From NCBI GenBank assembly GCA_013152825.1, contig JAADFP010000159.1:1-17618 (forward strand): 17,618 nt of DNA. The letters run 5' to 3'. Shown here in pieces: positions 1-5,488 of the stretch; position 1 is the stretch's first letter, and every line of letters starts with the position of its first letter. A model generated the notes under the pieces. That model did no database searches. It was not told the origin of the DNA and saw only the letters and a list, made by a program, of their open reading frames with translations. The translations under genes and the position numbers were made by a program. The DNA is from Caldisericota bacterium. Lineage in GTDB: Bacteria; CAIJMQ01; JAADFP01.

Positions 1-19
1 GACCCGAAATACCTTTATT

Positions 20-160
20 GGAGTAAACGGTAAGCAGTGAATTGGTATCTTAGTTACCTGGTAGCCTGGTTTCCCGAGGAGAATGCCTTAGGCCATAGCT
101 TTAGACGGGGGAGGATGGTTAGTAGCGAGTAGATAGTAGCGAGTAGTTAGGGGGAAGGAT
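20..160 (+). repeat. Word-repeat block, copy A
   Basis: This non-coding block contains gtaaacggtaagcagtgaa, ttagacgggg and two copies of gtagcgagta. The same words recur near 2310-2460, 6676-6732 (inverted), 12940-13050 (inverted) and 14775-15180. The first 33 bases of the window read DPKYLYWSKR then stop and could be the end of an upstream gene, but ten codons are too few to call. No gene was found between 34 and 248. Confidence 0.6.
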
Positions 161-248
161 AGAGGAGGTTTTCTGCCAAATTGCCCTTCTCTTGGGTCAT
201 TTTGTCCTAAGTAATATATGAGGCACGCCTGAATACCTTGGGCTAAAA

Positions 249-264
249 TGGCACGAAATTTGCA
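249..264 (+). promoter_or_regulatory. Sigma-54 (RpoN) promoter, -24/-12
   Basis: The bases TGGCACG, four spacer bases, then TTGCA match the sigma-54 core consensus TGGCACG-N4-TTGCW exactly, with GG and GC at the required spacing. Transcription should begin near 275. The next features are a purine-rich ribosome site (gagggg, 282-287) and the pseudopilin ATG at 292. Sigma-54 control of pilin genes is known in Pseudomonas and Geobacter, so the context fits. A TATAAT at 270-275 has no convincing -35 partner and falls at the predicted start site. The activator and its upstream binding site were not identified. Confidence 0.85.
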
Positions 265-291
265 ACTCTTATAATTGGCATGAGGGGAAAA

Positions 292-438
292 ATGAAAGAA
301 AGGATAAAAGGGCTTACCCTGATAGAGTTAACCGTGGTGATTGCTCTCATATTCCTGCTGATGGGGATAATTCTTCCCCAGGGTTTGAAGATGAGGGAAA
401 GAGCCAGGATTGCCAAAGGTAAAATTGCAGCTTCATAA
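292..438 (+). CDS. Type II secretion/type IV pseudopilin, N-terminal part (frameshifted)
   Basis: This frame encodes 48 residues beginning MKERIKG/LTLIELTVV, a class III prepilin signal. It has a short basic leader, Gly at -1, Glu at +5 of the mature protein, and a hydrophobic helix to about residue 28. PilD-type peptidase would cleave after G7. An in-frame ATG at 280 is possible, but the gagggg site at 282-287 favours 292. The frame runs into a stop at 436 just where pseudopilins continue with the amphipathic part of the helix. Removing one A from the AAA at 415-417 joins it to the frame of the next entry, giving a 260-residue protein. I read the two entries as one gene. Confidence 0.8.
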   Translation: MKERIKGLTLIELTVVIALIFLLMGIILPQGLKMRERARIAKGKIAAS

Positions 439-1075
439 TATTGCGGAAGCTTTGGAGAGTTTTCGGAATCAGGAGGGAGAGTACCCTATTAGCTTAAGTG
501 AGCTGGGCAAAGAGGATCCTTATGGGGTGAAAAAGTACTTTACCCAGCTTCCTTTAAAAGATCCCTGGGGGAATTCGTATTTCTACGATGCCTGGGAGTA
601 TGGGGGGACTGTCTATGCTTCTCCTCTTTTAAGAAGGGACACTCCTCCCCGCTGGGAAACTCTTCGCTTCTATGCCACTCCGGGAAAATATACTATGATT
701 CTTCATCTAAACAAGGTGAGTTCTGCCCGGGTAATATTAAATGGAAGGGAAGTTTTTCGCCCCTGCTGTTTTAACAGGCATACCCAGACAGTTACCCGGG
801 AAGTAACCCTGAGCTCTTCTAATACTATAAAAGTGAGGATTACTTCTGATCCCAATGCTACCATGCAGATTGAAATAATATATCCTCTGCCGGAAGGAGA
901 TTTCTCCTCTTCTTCTTTACCTCCTATGGAGTATGCAGAAAAGGGCTATAACTGGTCTTCGATTTACGGGAAGGATTACTATCCGGGATTTCTCCTGGGA
1001 AGTTACGGGAGAGACGGAAAACCAGGAGGAGAAGGTTTTAACAAAGATATAATATATGGTAAGGTGGAAGAATGA
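410..1075 (+). CDS. GspG-like pseudopilin, globular part with inserted beta-rich domain (frameshifted)
   Basis: This is the continuation of the prepilin at 292. Its real beginning is at the frame break near 415, not at the TTG at 410. Helix residues LHNIAEALESFRNQEGEYP are followed by LPLKDPWGNSYFYD, the hallmark of the GspG family (DPWGN at corrected residues 90-94). The C-terminus has the GSYGRDGKPGGEG...DI loop, which in GspG binds calcium (about 237-253). Between them lie about 80 extra residues (corrected 124-204) with the pattern ARVILNGREVF...FNR...VTREVTLSSSNTIKVRI. They resemble a beta-rich repeat found in large secreted bacterial proteins, and they include a vicinal Cys pair (RPCCFNR). 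Ordinary GspG is about 140 residues, so at 260 this is oversized. It probably acts as a minor pilin or pseudopilin in the cell envelope; exact role unknown. Confidence 0.75.
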   Translation: MPKVKLQLHNIAEALESFRNQEGEYPISLSELGKEDPYGVKKYFTQLPLKDPWGNSYFYDAWEYGGTVYASPLLRRDTPPRWETLRFYATPGKYTMILHLNKVSSARVILNGREVFRPCCFNRHTQTVTREVTLSSSNTIKVRITSDPNATMQIEIIYPLPEGDFSSSSLPPMEYAEKGYNWSSIYGKDYYPGFLLGSYGRDGKPGGEGFNKDIIYGKVEE

Positions 1076-1509
1076 GATGGAGAAGGCAAATCCTGGTTAG
1101 ACCGCGGGAGCAGGTGAGGGTGGGGATTTTTATTTTCGTCCTCATACTTTTTATTTCGTCTGCGCTTCTCTGGTCATTTTTTTACTATACTGTTTCTCTT
1201 ATTGAAGACTCTATCTCTCCTAAAACCGTTCAGCTACTTTATCCTCTGAAGGAAAAAATTGTGGAGATGGCAAAATGGGAGTTTACGCTACTTATTTTTG
1301 CTGCTCTACTGGTAGGGATAGGCAGTGGAATAATTTTCTCACATGCTTTCCTGGGCCCCCTTTATCGACTGGAAAAGCATTTACGGGAATGGGATGGGAA
1401 AAAACCCCTGAAGAAGATAAGTTTCAGAAAATCGGATCTTCTTCATTTTATTGCCCATGCTTTTAACTCTGCCCTGGAAAAATGCGGAAATAAGAATAGA
1501 AAAGACTAA
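1072..1509 (+). CDS. Two-TM membrane protein with HAMP-like C-terminal segment
   Basis: This protein has 145 residues. A basic N-terminus precedes a first transmembrane segment at about 17-42. A short extracytoplasmic loop (43-68) follows, then a second segment at about 69-91. The cytoplasmic tail begins SHAFLGPLYRLEKHL, with the conserved Pro and Arg of the first HAMP helix, and ends in SDLLHFIAHAFNSALEK, like the second HAMP helix. There is no kinase, cyclase or chemotaxis output domain. The ATG overlaps the pseudopilin stop (ATGA), so the two are probably co-translated and share the sigma-54 promoter. Such a protein might transmit a signal to a separate partner or sit at the pilus platform; this is inference. 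It is not a recognised secretion component such as GspM or PilO. Confidence 0.7.
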   Translation: MRWRRQILVRPREQVRVGIFIFVLILFISSALLWSFFYYTVSLIEDSISPKTVQLLYPLKEKIVEMAKWEFTLLIFAALLVGIGSGIIFSHAFLGPLYRLEKHLREWDGKKPLKKISFRKSDLLHFIAHAFNSALEKCGNKNRKD

Positions 1510-1859
1510 GCTTGCTACACCTGCTCTACTTTTTCAGCAAAAACTATCTCAGGTAAATGTATAGTAAGCAGATTCTGGGTGTCTGATTACCTGGCACCAA
1601 AGTTTCCTGGAAGGGATTTCTGGGGTTAAATAAAAAGGTGGGGGGAAAGATAAAACTGGAGCATACATCGGATGCAACTCAGAACTACTTTAGAGTTTAT
1701 CTTCACGCAGATGGGAAAAATTGCTGATGCGGACAGTGCGATAACAGCTCTCAAATAAGTACAAAAGGAGCCCCAGGGGAGAAATCATCAAACTTCCTGA
1801 TATGCACTTTTAGAAGAGCTTGCAGATCCTATACCCTTTCTCCCCTGGGTAATACGATC
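1510..1859. other. Gene-poor spacer between HAMP gene and MC1
   Basis: I see no convincing gene here. An ORF of 28 codons at 1672-1758 (plus strand, starting MQLRTTLEF) has no clear ribosome site and no recognisable family. The stretch 1560-1600 (taagcagattctgg...gattacctgg) looks like a worn copy of the words in repeat copy A. The only strong structure is the inverted repeat given separately. Confidence 0.5.
1772..1849. repeat. 13-bp perfect inverted repeat with long loop
   Basis: The arms cccaggggagaaa (1772-1784) and tttctcccctggg (1837-1849) are exact reverse complements separated by 52 bases. The arms are too far apart, and lack a T-run, for an ordinary intrinsic terminator. It lies just beyond the 3' end of the MC1 gene, so a structured 3' region or a small element remnant is possible. 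No function can be assigned. Confidence 0.6.
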
Positions 1860-1894
1860 TCAGATCTCTTTCAGCTTCTCAACCCGGAGTTTCT
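1860..1894 (-). other. Displaced C-terminal tail of the MC1 gene
   Basis: Read one base out of frame with the MC1 gene, the sequence immediately after INNP encodes KVKKLRVEKLKEI and then a stop at 1860-1862. This closely resembles the basic end of archaeal MC1 (FVKKERIEKLE). One extra C in the CCC run near 1900 would fuse it to the gene and give a 98-residue protein, close to the 93 residues of Methanosarcina MC1. Confidence 0.65.
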
Positions 1895-2155
1895 TCACCT
1901 TGGGTTGTTGATAGTGTCTGGCAACCAGGCCGGTGCGTTGGCGGGTTTTTTAACTTTTTCTACGGATCCTTCAAATACATGGACGCGATAGTACCCGTCC
2001 TTCTTTTTGCCGTGTTCTCTTAGTTTGATCAGGCCGTCACTGTCTTTCAACCCGCGGGTGGCAGCTTTCAGAGCAGCACCTCGTGCTCCCTTGCTCCGGA
2101 AGGTATGTTCTTCCTTCCCATTTATCCTCAAGGAGTACACTTTGACTTCTCTCAC
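1895..2155 (-). CDS. MC1-family chromosomal DNA-bending protein
   Basis: This 86-residue basic protein matches methanogen chromosomal protein MC1 along its length. It has an N-terminal beta strand (KVYSLRINGKEEHTF, 5-19), the RGAALKAATRG segment (25-35), IKLREHG (43-49), VHVF (58-61) and PAWLPDTI (75-82). In archaeal MC1 the corresponding words are RQAALKAANRG, IRLRERG, VHVF and PAWMPEKI. MC1 binds and sharply bends DNA as a monomer and helps organise the chromosome. The tryptophan of the PAW motif is kept (W77), while the archaeal Trp after VHVFKA is not. The start is GTG at 2155, with AGGAGG nine bases upstream. The frame ends early: the usual basic tail is out of frame just downstream. The gene stands alone with its own promoter. 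MC1 is mainly archaeal, so lateral transfer is possible. Confidence 0.85.
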   Translation of the reverse strand: MREVKVYSLRINGKEEHTFRSKGARGAALKAATRGLKDSDGLIKLREHGKKKDGYYRVHVFEGSVEKVKKPANAPAWLPDTINNPR

Positions 2156-2182
2156 CTTTTCTCACCTCCTTTCTTGCCTATC

Positions 2183-2214
2183 TTTTGAGTTATTATAATT
2201 TTGAGTTATTATAA
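2183..2214 (-). repeat. Exact 16-bp tandem duplication over MC1 start region
   Basis: The unit ttataataactcaaaa (minus strand) occurs twice back to back, at 2214-2199 and 2198-2183. Each copy contains TATAAT, so the -10 box of the MC1 promoter is duplicated 16 bases downstream. It may be a slippage product, a double promoter or a two-site operator. Confidence 0.85.
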
Positions 2215-2236
2215 TGCAAAAAAGAGATAATGTAAA
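2208..2236 (-). promoter_or_regulatory. Sigma-70-type promoter of the MC1 gene
   Basis: On the minus strand TTTACA (2236-2231) is followed after exactly 17 bases by TATAAT (2213-2208). This is near consensus and predicts a start near 2201 and a leader of about 45 nt ending at the AGGAGG site. It is the best-formed sigma-70 promoter in the window, which suits an abundant chromosomal protein. Confidence 0.8.
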
Positions 2237-2309
2237 CAAATCGCGTTGCTTCGGGCAAAAAAACGCCAAAAAACGGGGGAAATCGGAAGAAAGTTAGGGG
2301 AGACAGGAA

Positions 2310-2480
2310 GCTTTAGGCCATAGACTTTAGCGTGTAGAGTCGGGGAGTAGTTAGTAGACAGTAGTGAGTAGCGGGTAGCGAGGGGGGTAGTGGTTAGTTT
2401 TGGGTTATGAGTGTTGAGCTGAGAGGAAGATGCAGGATACTGGATTCCCTCTTTCGCGGGAATGACAAAGGAGAGACTGG
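2310..2480 (+). repeat. Word-repeat block, copy B, with 58-bp exact core
   Basis: This is the main content of the gene-free stretch 2240-2600. It has tttagac-like words, then tagtgagtagcgggtagcg. Bases 2391-2448 are then identical to 14941-14998. It ends with ggattccctctttcgcggga followed by atgac, a form of the widespread bacterial ggattcccgc-type intergenic repeat. A 116-codon minus-strand frame through it is low-complexity and is not a gene. Beyond the block, 2480-2600 shows nothing recognisable. Confidence 0.8.
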
Positions 2481-2619
2481 ATGATACAGGAGGCAGAAAG
2501 AAGGCAGGGGAGAGACGGTGGACGAACAACGTATGACGTTTCGAGCTACGCAACCGCAACCGATCAACGAGTTAAACTATAGACCTTGAGAGGCCCCGGG
2601 ATTCAAAAGAGCAAAATTC

Positions 2620-2628
2620 TGGTATAAT
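2620..2628 (+). promoter_or_regulatory. Extended -10 promoter of the sugar-nucleotide operon
   Basis: TGGTATAAT is a perfect extended -10 (TGN plus TATAAT). The -35 position (2600-2605, gattca) is poor, as is usual for extended -10 promoters. The predicted start is near 2635, leaving a leader of about 44 nt that begins with the hairpin at 2639-2668. Confidence 0.7.
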
Positions 2629-2638
2629 TGGAAGCGAA

Positions 2639-2668
2639 AAGGGAAGACTGATTTGTCAATCTTCCTTT
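2639..2668 (+). promoter_or_regulatory. Leader hairpin just before the kinase start
   Basis: The arms aagggaaga and tcttccttt pair over nine base pairs (one G-T) around a 12-base loop. The hairpin ends 10 bases before the ATG at 2679, and no good Shine-Dalgarno lies between. The purine-rich 5' arm is the nearest ribosome-site-like sequence and would be hidden in the stem, so translation could be structure-controlled. It may equally be a fortuitous stem. Confidence 0.5.
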
Positions 2669-2678
2669 CTGTTGTAAG

Positions 2679-3341
2679 ATGATTATTAAAGAGGCATACG
2701 CACGAGCCGGGCTAATCGGCAACCCCTCTGATGGATACTATGGGAAGACAATTTCTCTAAGTATCAAAAATTTTCGCGCCCGGGTAACTCTCTACGAATC
2801 GCCTCGCCTGCATATTATGCCTTCTCTAAAAGATAGGAGTGAATTTAAAAACGTAGAAGATTTCCTCCAGAGTGTTCATCTCTATGGCTACTACGGGGGG
2901 ATAAGATTGGTGAAAGCTATACTAAAGAAGTTTGTAGAATACTTCAGAGAAAAGAAAGGAAGCCTGCCGCAAAAGAATTTTACCCTGGAATATGAAACGA
3001 ATATACCCCGGGGAGTAGGATTAGCCGGGTCAAGTGCCATAATTACGGCTACCCTGCGCTGTTTAATGGGCTTTTATAACCTGAAAATACCTCTTCCTCT
3101 CCAGGCAAATTTAATCTGGAAAGCAGAGACAGAAGAATTGGGCATACCAGCCGGTCTCCAGGACCGGGTAATCCAGGTATACGAGGGGTTGGTATATATG
3201 GATTTTTCCCGCGAATTCATGGAAAAACATGGAAAAACAGGGATACGGACACTACGAGCCTCTCAATCCAGATGCACTCCCTTCCCTGTTTATTGCCTAC
3301 CGGGAAGACTCGGCAGAGAGGTCGGAAATCCCTCATTCTAA
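2679..3341 (+). CDS. Glucuronokinase-like GHMP kinase, N-terminal part (frame broken)
   Basis: The first 180 residues match GHMP kinases and in particular plant-type glucuronokinase, which makes glucuronate-1-phosphate from glucuronate and ATP. The start AGLIGNPSDGYYGKTISLSI (10-29) is the substrate-side motif. IPRGVGLAGSSAI (109-121) is the ATP-binding glycine-rich loop, and GIPAGLQDRVIQVYEGLVYMDF (155-176) follows the family pattern. After MEK at 3227 the frame becomes meaningless (GIRTLRASQ...) and stops at 3341. The rest continues in another frame from 3229. Collapsing the 10-bp duplication restores one protein of 329 residues, near the length of plant glucuronokinases. It is first gene of an operon with galU and a UXS-like gene. 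It could instead be another sugar-1-kinase; the kinase fold is sure, the substrate less so. Confidence 0.8.
   Translation: MIIKEAYARAGLIGNPSDGYYGKTISLSIKNFRARVTLYESPRLHIMPSLKDRSEFKNVEDFLQSVHLYGYYGGIRLVKAILKKFVEYFREKKGSLPQKNFTLEYETNIPRGVGLAGSSAIITATLRCLMGFYNLKIPLPLQANLIWKAETEELGIPAGLQDRVIQVYEGLVYMDFSREFMEKHGKTGIRTLRASQSRCTPFPVYCLPGRLGREVGNPSF
3219..3238 (+). repeat. 10-bp tandem duplication that breaks the kinase
   Basis: The unit atggaaaaac occurs twice in direct succession (3219-3228 and 3229-3238). With one copy the reading frame is MEKQGYGHYEPLNP and the kinase is whole; with two it is shifted by ten bases. The unit is suited to gain and loss by replication slippage. Confidence 0.9.
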
Positions 3342-3678
3342 TCTGCGTGAACGCTTTGAAAACGGGGAGAGAAAGGTAGTGGAGGCCATGAAGGAATTTG
3401 CCCGCTATACTGAAGAAGTGAGAAAACTTTTGCAGGAAAACAGGGGGGGAGAGATAGGCCAATGGCTGGATAGGAATTTTGCCTTAAGGAGGAGACTCCT
3501 TCCGCTTCCTCCTCAACATGTAGAACTGGTGGAAGTGGGGAAAAAATTAGGCAGTGCAGTTAAATTCTGCGGTTCCGGTGGAGCAGTAATCGGGGTTCTT
3601 CCTCCTGGCAAGGAAAAGGCACTAAGGGAAGCCTACCAGGCAATAGGAGCAAAGGTTATTCTACCCCGGATAAAATAA
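3229..3678 (+). CDS. Glucuronokinase-like GHMP kinase, C-terminal part
   Basis: This is the remainder of the kinase beginning at 2679. GYGHYEPLNPDALPSLFIAY continues the glucuronokinase alignment. A helical region (RERFENGERKVVEAMKEFAR) follows, then VKFCGSGGAVIGVL (corrected 291-304), the third GHMP motif that closes over the substrate. All three GHMP motifs survive across the two frames, which argues that the break is recent or an artefact. The ATG at 3229 belongs to the second copy of the duplication; it has no evident ribosome site and is probably not a real start. The stop lies two bases before the galU ATG, so the genes are tightly coupled. Confidence 0.8.
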   Translation: MEKQGYGHYEPLNPDALPSLFIAYREDSAERSEIPHSNLRERFENGERKVVEAMKEFARYTEEVRKLLQENRGGEIGQWLDRNFALRRRLLPLPPQHVELVEVGKKLGSAVKFCGSGGAVIGVLPPGKEKALREAYQAIGAKVILPRIK

Positions 3679-3680
3679 TT

Positions 3681-4544
3681 ATGATAGAAAAAGCTGTGAT
3701 TCCTGCGGCAGGATTCGGCACGCGTTTTTTACCTGCCACCAAGGCCCAGCCCAAAGAGATGCTACCCGTGGTGGATACCCCGGCTATACAGATGGTGGTG
3801 GAAGAAGCAGTCAAATCAGGCATAGTGGATATCCTTATCATCACCGGGAAGGGGAAAAGAGCTATCGAAGATCATTTCGACCGGCACCCGGAGTTGGAGA
3901 GAGAACTGGCCAAAAAAGGAGCCAAAAAAATATTGCAACACATTGAAGAAATAAGTAACCTGGCGGCATTTCATTATGTGCGGCAGAAGGAGCTTAGAGG
4001 ATTGGGGAATGCCATATATGAAAGCAGGTTCCATGTGGAAGGGGAGCCATTCTTAGTGCTTCTGGGAGATACTTTGATAGCTTCCAATCCTCCCTGTTCC
4101 AGGCAGTTGATGGAGATTTACAATAAATTCAAATGCACCATAATCGGGGTAGAAGAAGTAGAAGAGCACAAGGTTAAGCGGTACGGGATAGTCAAGGGAA
4201 AAAGGATAGAGGAGAATATCTTTGAAGTGGAAGACTTAATTGAAAAACCCTCCCCGGCAGAAGCTCCTTCCCGGCTGGCTATTGGAGGAAGGTACGTCCT
4301 GCTACCAGAGATTTTTTCCTACATTGAGAAGACTCCACCCGGCGTAGGCAAAGAAATTCAGATAACTGACGCACTAAAACTCATGCGCAGGGATGGACAT
4401 AGAATACTGGCCTATAAATTTGAAGGGAAAAGATACGATATCGGGAACATTCTGGATTATCTGGAGACAGTAGTTGATTTTGCTCTTAAAAGAGAAGATA
4501 TTGGTGATAAATTCAGGAAAATATTAAGGAGTAAATTATTATGA
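3681..4544 (+). CDS. galU: UTP--glucose-1-phosphate uridylyltransferase family
   Basis: This 287-residue protein is full length for GalU, which makes UDP-glucose from UTP and glucose-1-phosphate in the cytoplasm. VIPAAGFGTRFLPATKAQPKEM (7-27) is the nucleotide-binding loop with its catalytic Arg and Lys. LGDT (128-131) is the metal-site strand, VKRYGIV (165-171) and IEKP (187-190) follow, and GGRYVLLPEIF (202-212), EIQITDAL (225-232) and FEGKRYDIGN (247-256) complete the core. It begins two bases after the kinase stop and overlaps the next gene by ATGA. Beside a sugar-1-kinase and a UDP-sugar decarboxylase it may also accept glucuronate-1-phosphate, the role of UDP-sugar pyrophosphorylase in plants. 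That is inference, since the sequence looks like ordinary GalU. Confidence 0.9.
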   Translation: MIEKAVIPAAGFGTRFLPATKAQPKEMLPVVDTPAIQMVVEEAVKSGIVDILIITGKGKRAIEDHFDRHPELERELAKKGAKKILQHIEEISNLAAFHYVRQKELRGLGNAIYESRFHVEGEPFLVLLGDTLIASNPPCSRQLMEIYNKFKCTIIGVEEVEEHKVKRYGIVKGKRIEENIFEVEDLIEKPSPAEAPSRLAIGGRYVLLPEIFSYIEKTPPGVGKEIQITDALKLMRRDGHRILAYKFEGKRYDIGNILDYLETVVDFALKREDIGDKFRKILRSKLL

Positions 4545-5488
4545 AGAAAAGCATTCTGGTAACTGGCGGAGCAGGCTTTATAGGGTCACATTTATGTGAA
4601 GAACTTTTTAATAGAGGATATCGGATAATCTGTGTGGATAACCTCATCACCGGGTGCGCAGAAAACCTAAAAGGAATTATAGATAAAGAAGATTTTACTT
4701 TTATTTCCCATGACATAACCAAGCCTCTGCAGATAGAAGACCCTCTCTTTGCCGTGTTGCACTTTGCTTCTCCCGCTTCCCCTATAGATTACCTGAAATT
4801 CCCGGTGGAAACACTGCTTACCGGTTCCCTGGGAACCTGGAACCTTCTTAACCTGGCCAGGGAGAAAAAAGCCCTCTTTATGCTCGCTTCCACCTCTGAA
4901 GTCTACGGGGACCCCTTAGTCAATCCCCAACCCGAGGAATATTGGGGCAATGTAAATCCGGTAGGGCCACGGGGTGTCTATGACGAAGCCAAAAGATTTT
5001 CCGAGGCCATGACCATGGCTTACCTGAGACGCTACAATTTAAACACCCGCATAGTGAGAATATTCAACACTTACGGCCCCAGGATGAGAGAGCATGATGG
5101 AAGAGCGGTACCTACTTTTATCCTGCAGGCATTGAAAAACGAACCCCTGACCGTGTTTGGAAACGGCGAGCAGACCCGCAGTTTTTGTTACATTTCGGAC
5201 CTGGTTAGAGGTATACTGAAACTCATGGAAGCAGATTACCACCTGCCGATGAACATAGGCAATTCGCAGGAGATGAAAGTCAGGGAATTAGCTGAATTAA
5301 TCATAAAACTTACCGGGAGTAAAAGCGATATAATTTTCAAACCCCTCCCGGAGGATGATCCCAAGGTGAGAAGACCGAATATAAGTAAGGCGCGTAGCAT
5401 CCTGCATTGGGAACCTGAAATCTCCCTGGAAAAGGGATTAAAAGCAACTATAGACTACTTCAGAAGTAGAGTTACCCTTCGTACTTAA
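4541..5488 (+). CDS. UDP-glucuronate decarboxylase-like SDR (UDP-xylose synthase)
   Basis: This 315-residue extended SDR has NAD-binding GGAGFIGS (9-16), HFASPASPIDY (74-84), the active-site strand STSEVYGDP (117-125) and catalytic YDEAK (147-151). These are followed by RIFNTYGPRM (173-182) and RSFCYISDLV (213-222). The HFASPASPxxY and STSEVYGDP words are typical of UDP-glucuronate decarboxylase (UXS), which yields UDP-xylose and CO2, rather than RmlB or GalE. It lacks the N-terminal membrane anchor of eukaryotic UXS. It is the last gene of the operon. Its final 17 bases overlap the 3' end of the convergent hypD gene, and no terminator is visible. Another UDP-sugar dehydratase is the main alternative. 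Confidence 0.85.
   Translation: MKKSILVTGGAGFIGSHLCEELFNRGYRIICVDNLITGCAENLKGIIDKEDFTFISHDITKPLQIEDPLFAVLHFASPASPIDYLKFPVETLLTGSLGTWNLLNLAREKKALFMLASTSEVYGDPLVNPQPEEYWGNVNPVGPRGVYDEAKRFSEAMTMAYLRRYNLNTRIVRIFNTYGPRMREHDGRAVPTFILQALKNEPLTVFGNGEQTRSFCYISDLVRGILKLMEADYHLPMNIGNSQEMKVRELAELIIKLTGSKSDIIFKPLPEDDPKVRRPNISKARSILHWEPEISLEKGLKATIDYFRSRVTLRT

Noticed and set aside
270..275. TATAAT as a sigma-70 -10 box for the pseudopilin
   Set aside because: No -35 partner at 16-18 bases, and it overlaps the start predicted from the perfect sigma-54 site.
1672..1758. 28-codon plus-strand ORF starting MQLRTTLEF
   Set aside because: Too short, no clear ribosome site, no known family; left only as a note in the spacer entry.
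1772..1849. Inverted repeat as an intrinsic terminator
   Set aside because: A 52-base loop and no following T-run do not fit a terminator.
2209..2559. 116-codon minus-strand open frame
   Set aside because: It lies wholly in repeat copy B and its product is low-complexity repeat translation; the matching frame at 14795-15160 comes from copy E. Neither has a ribosome site or conserved domain.
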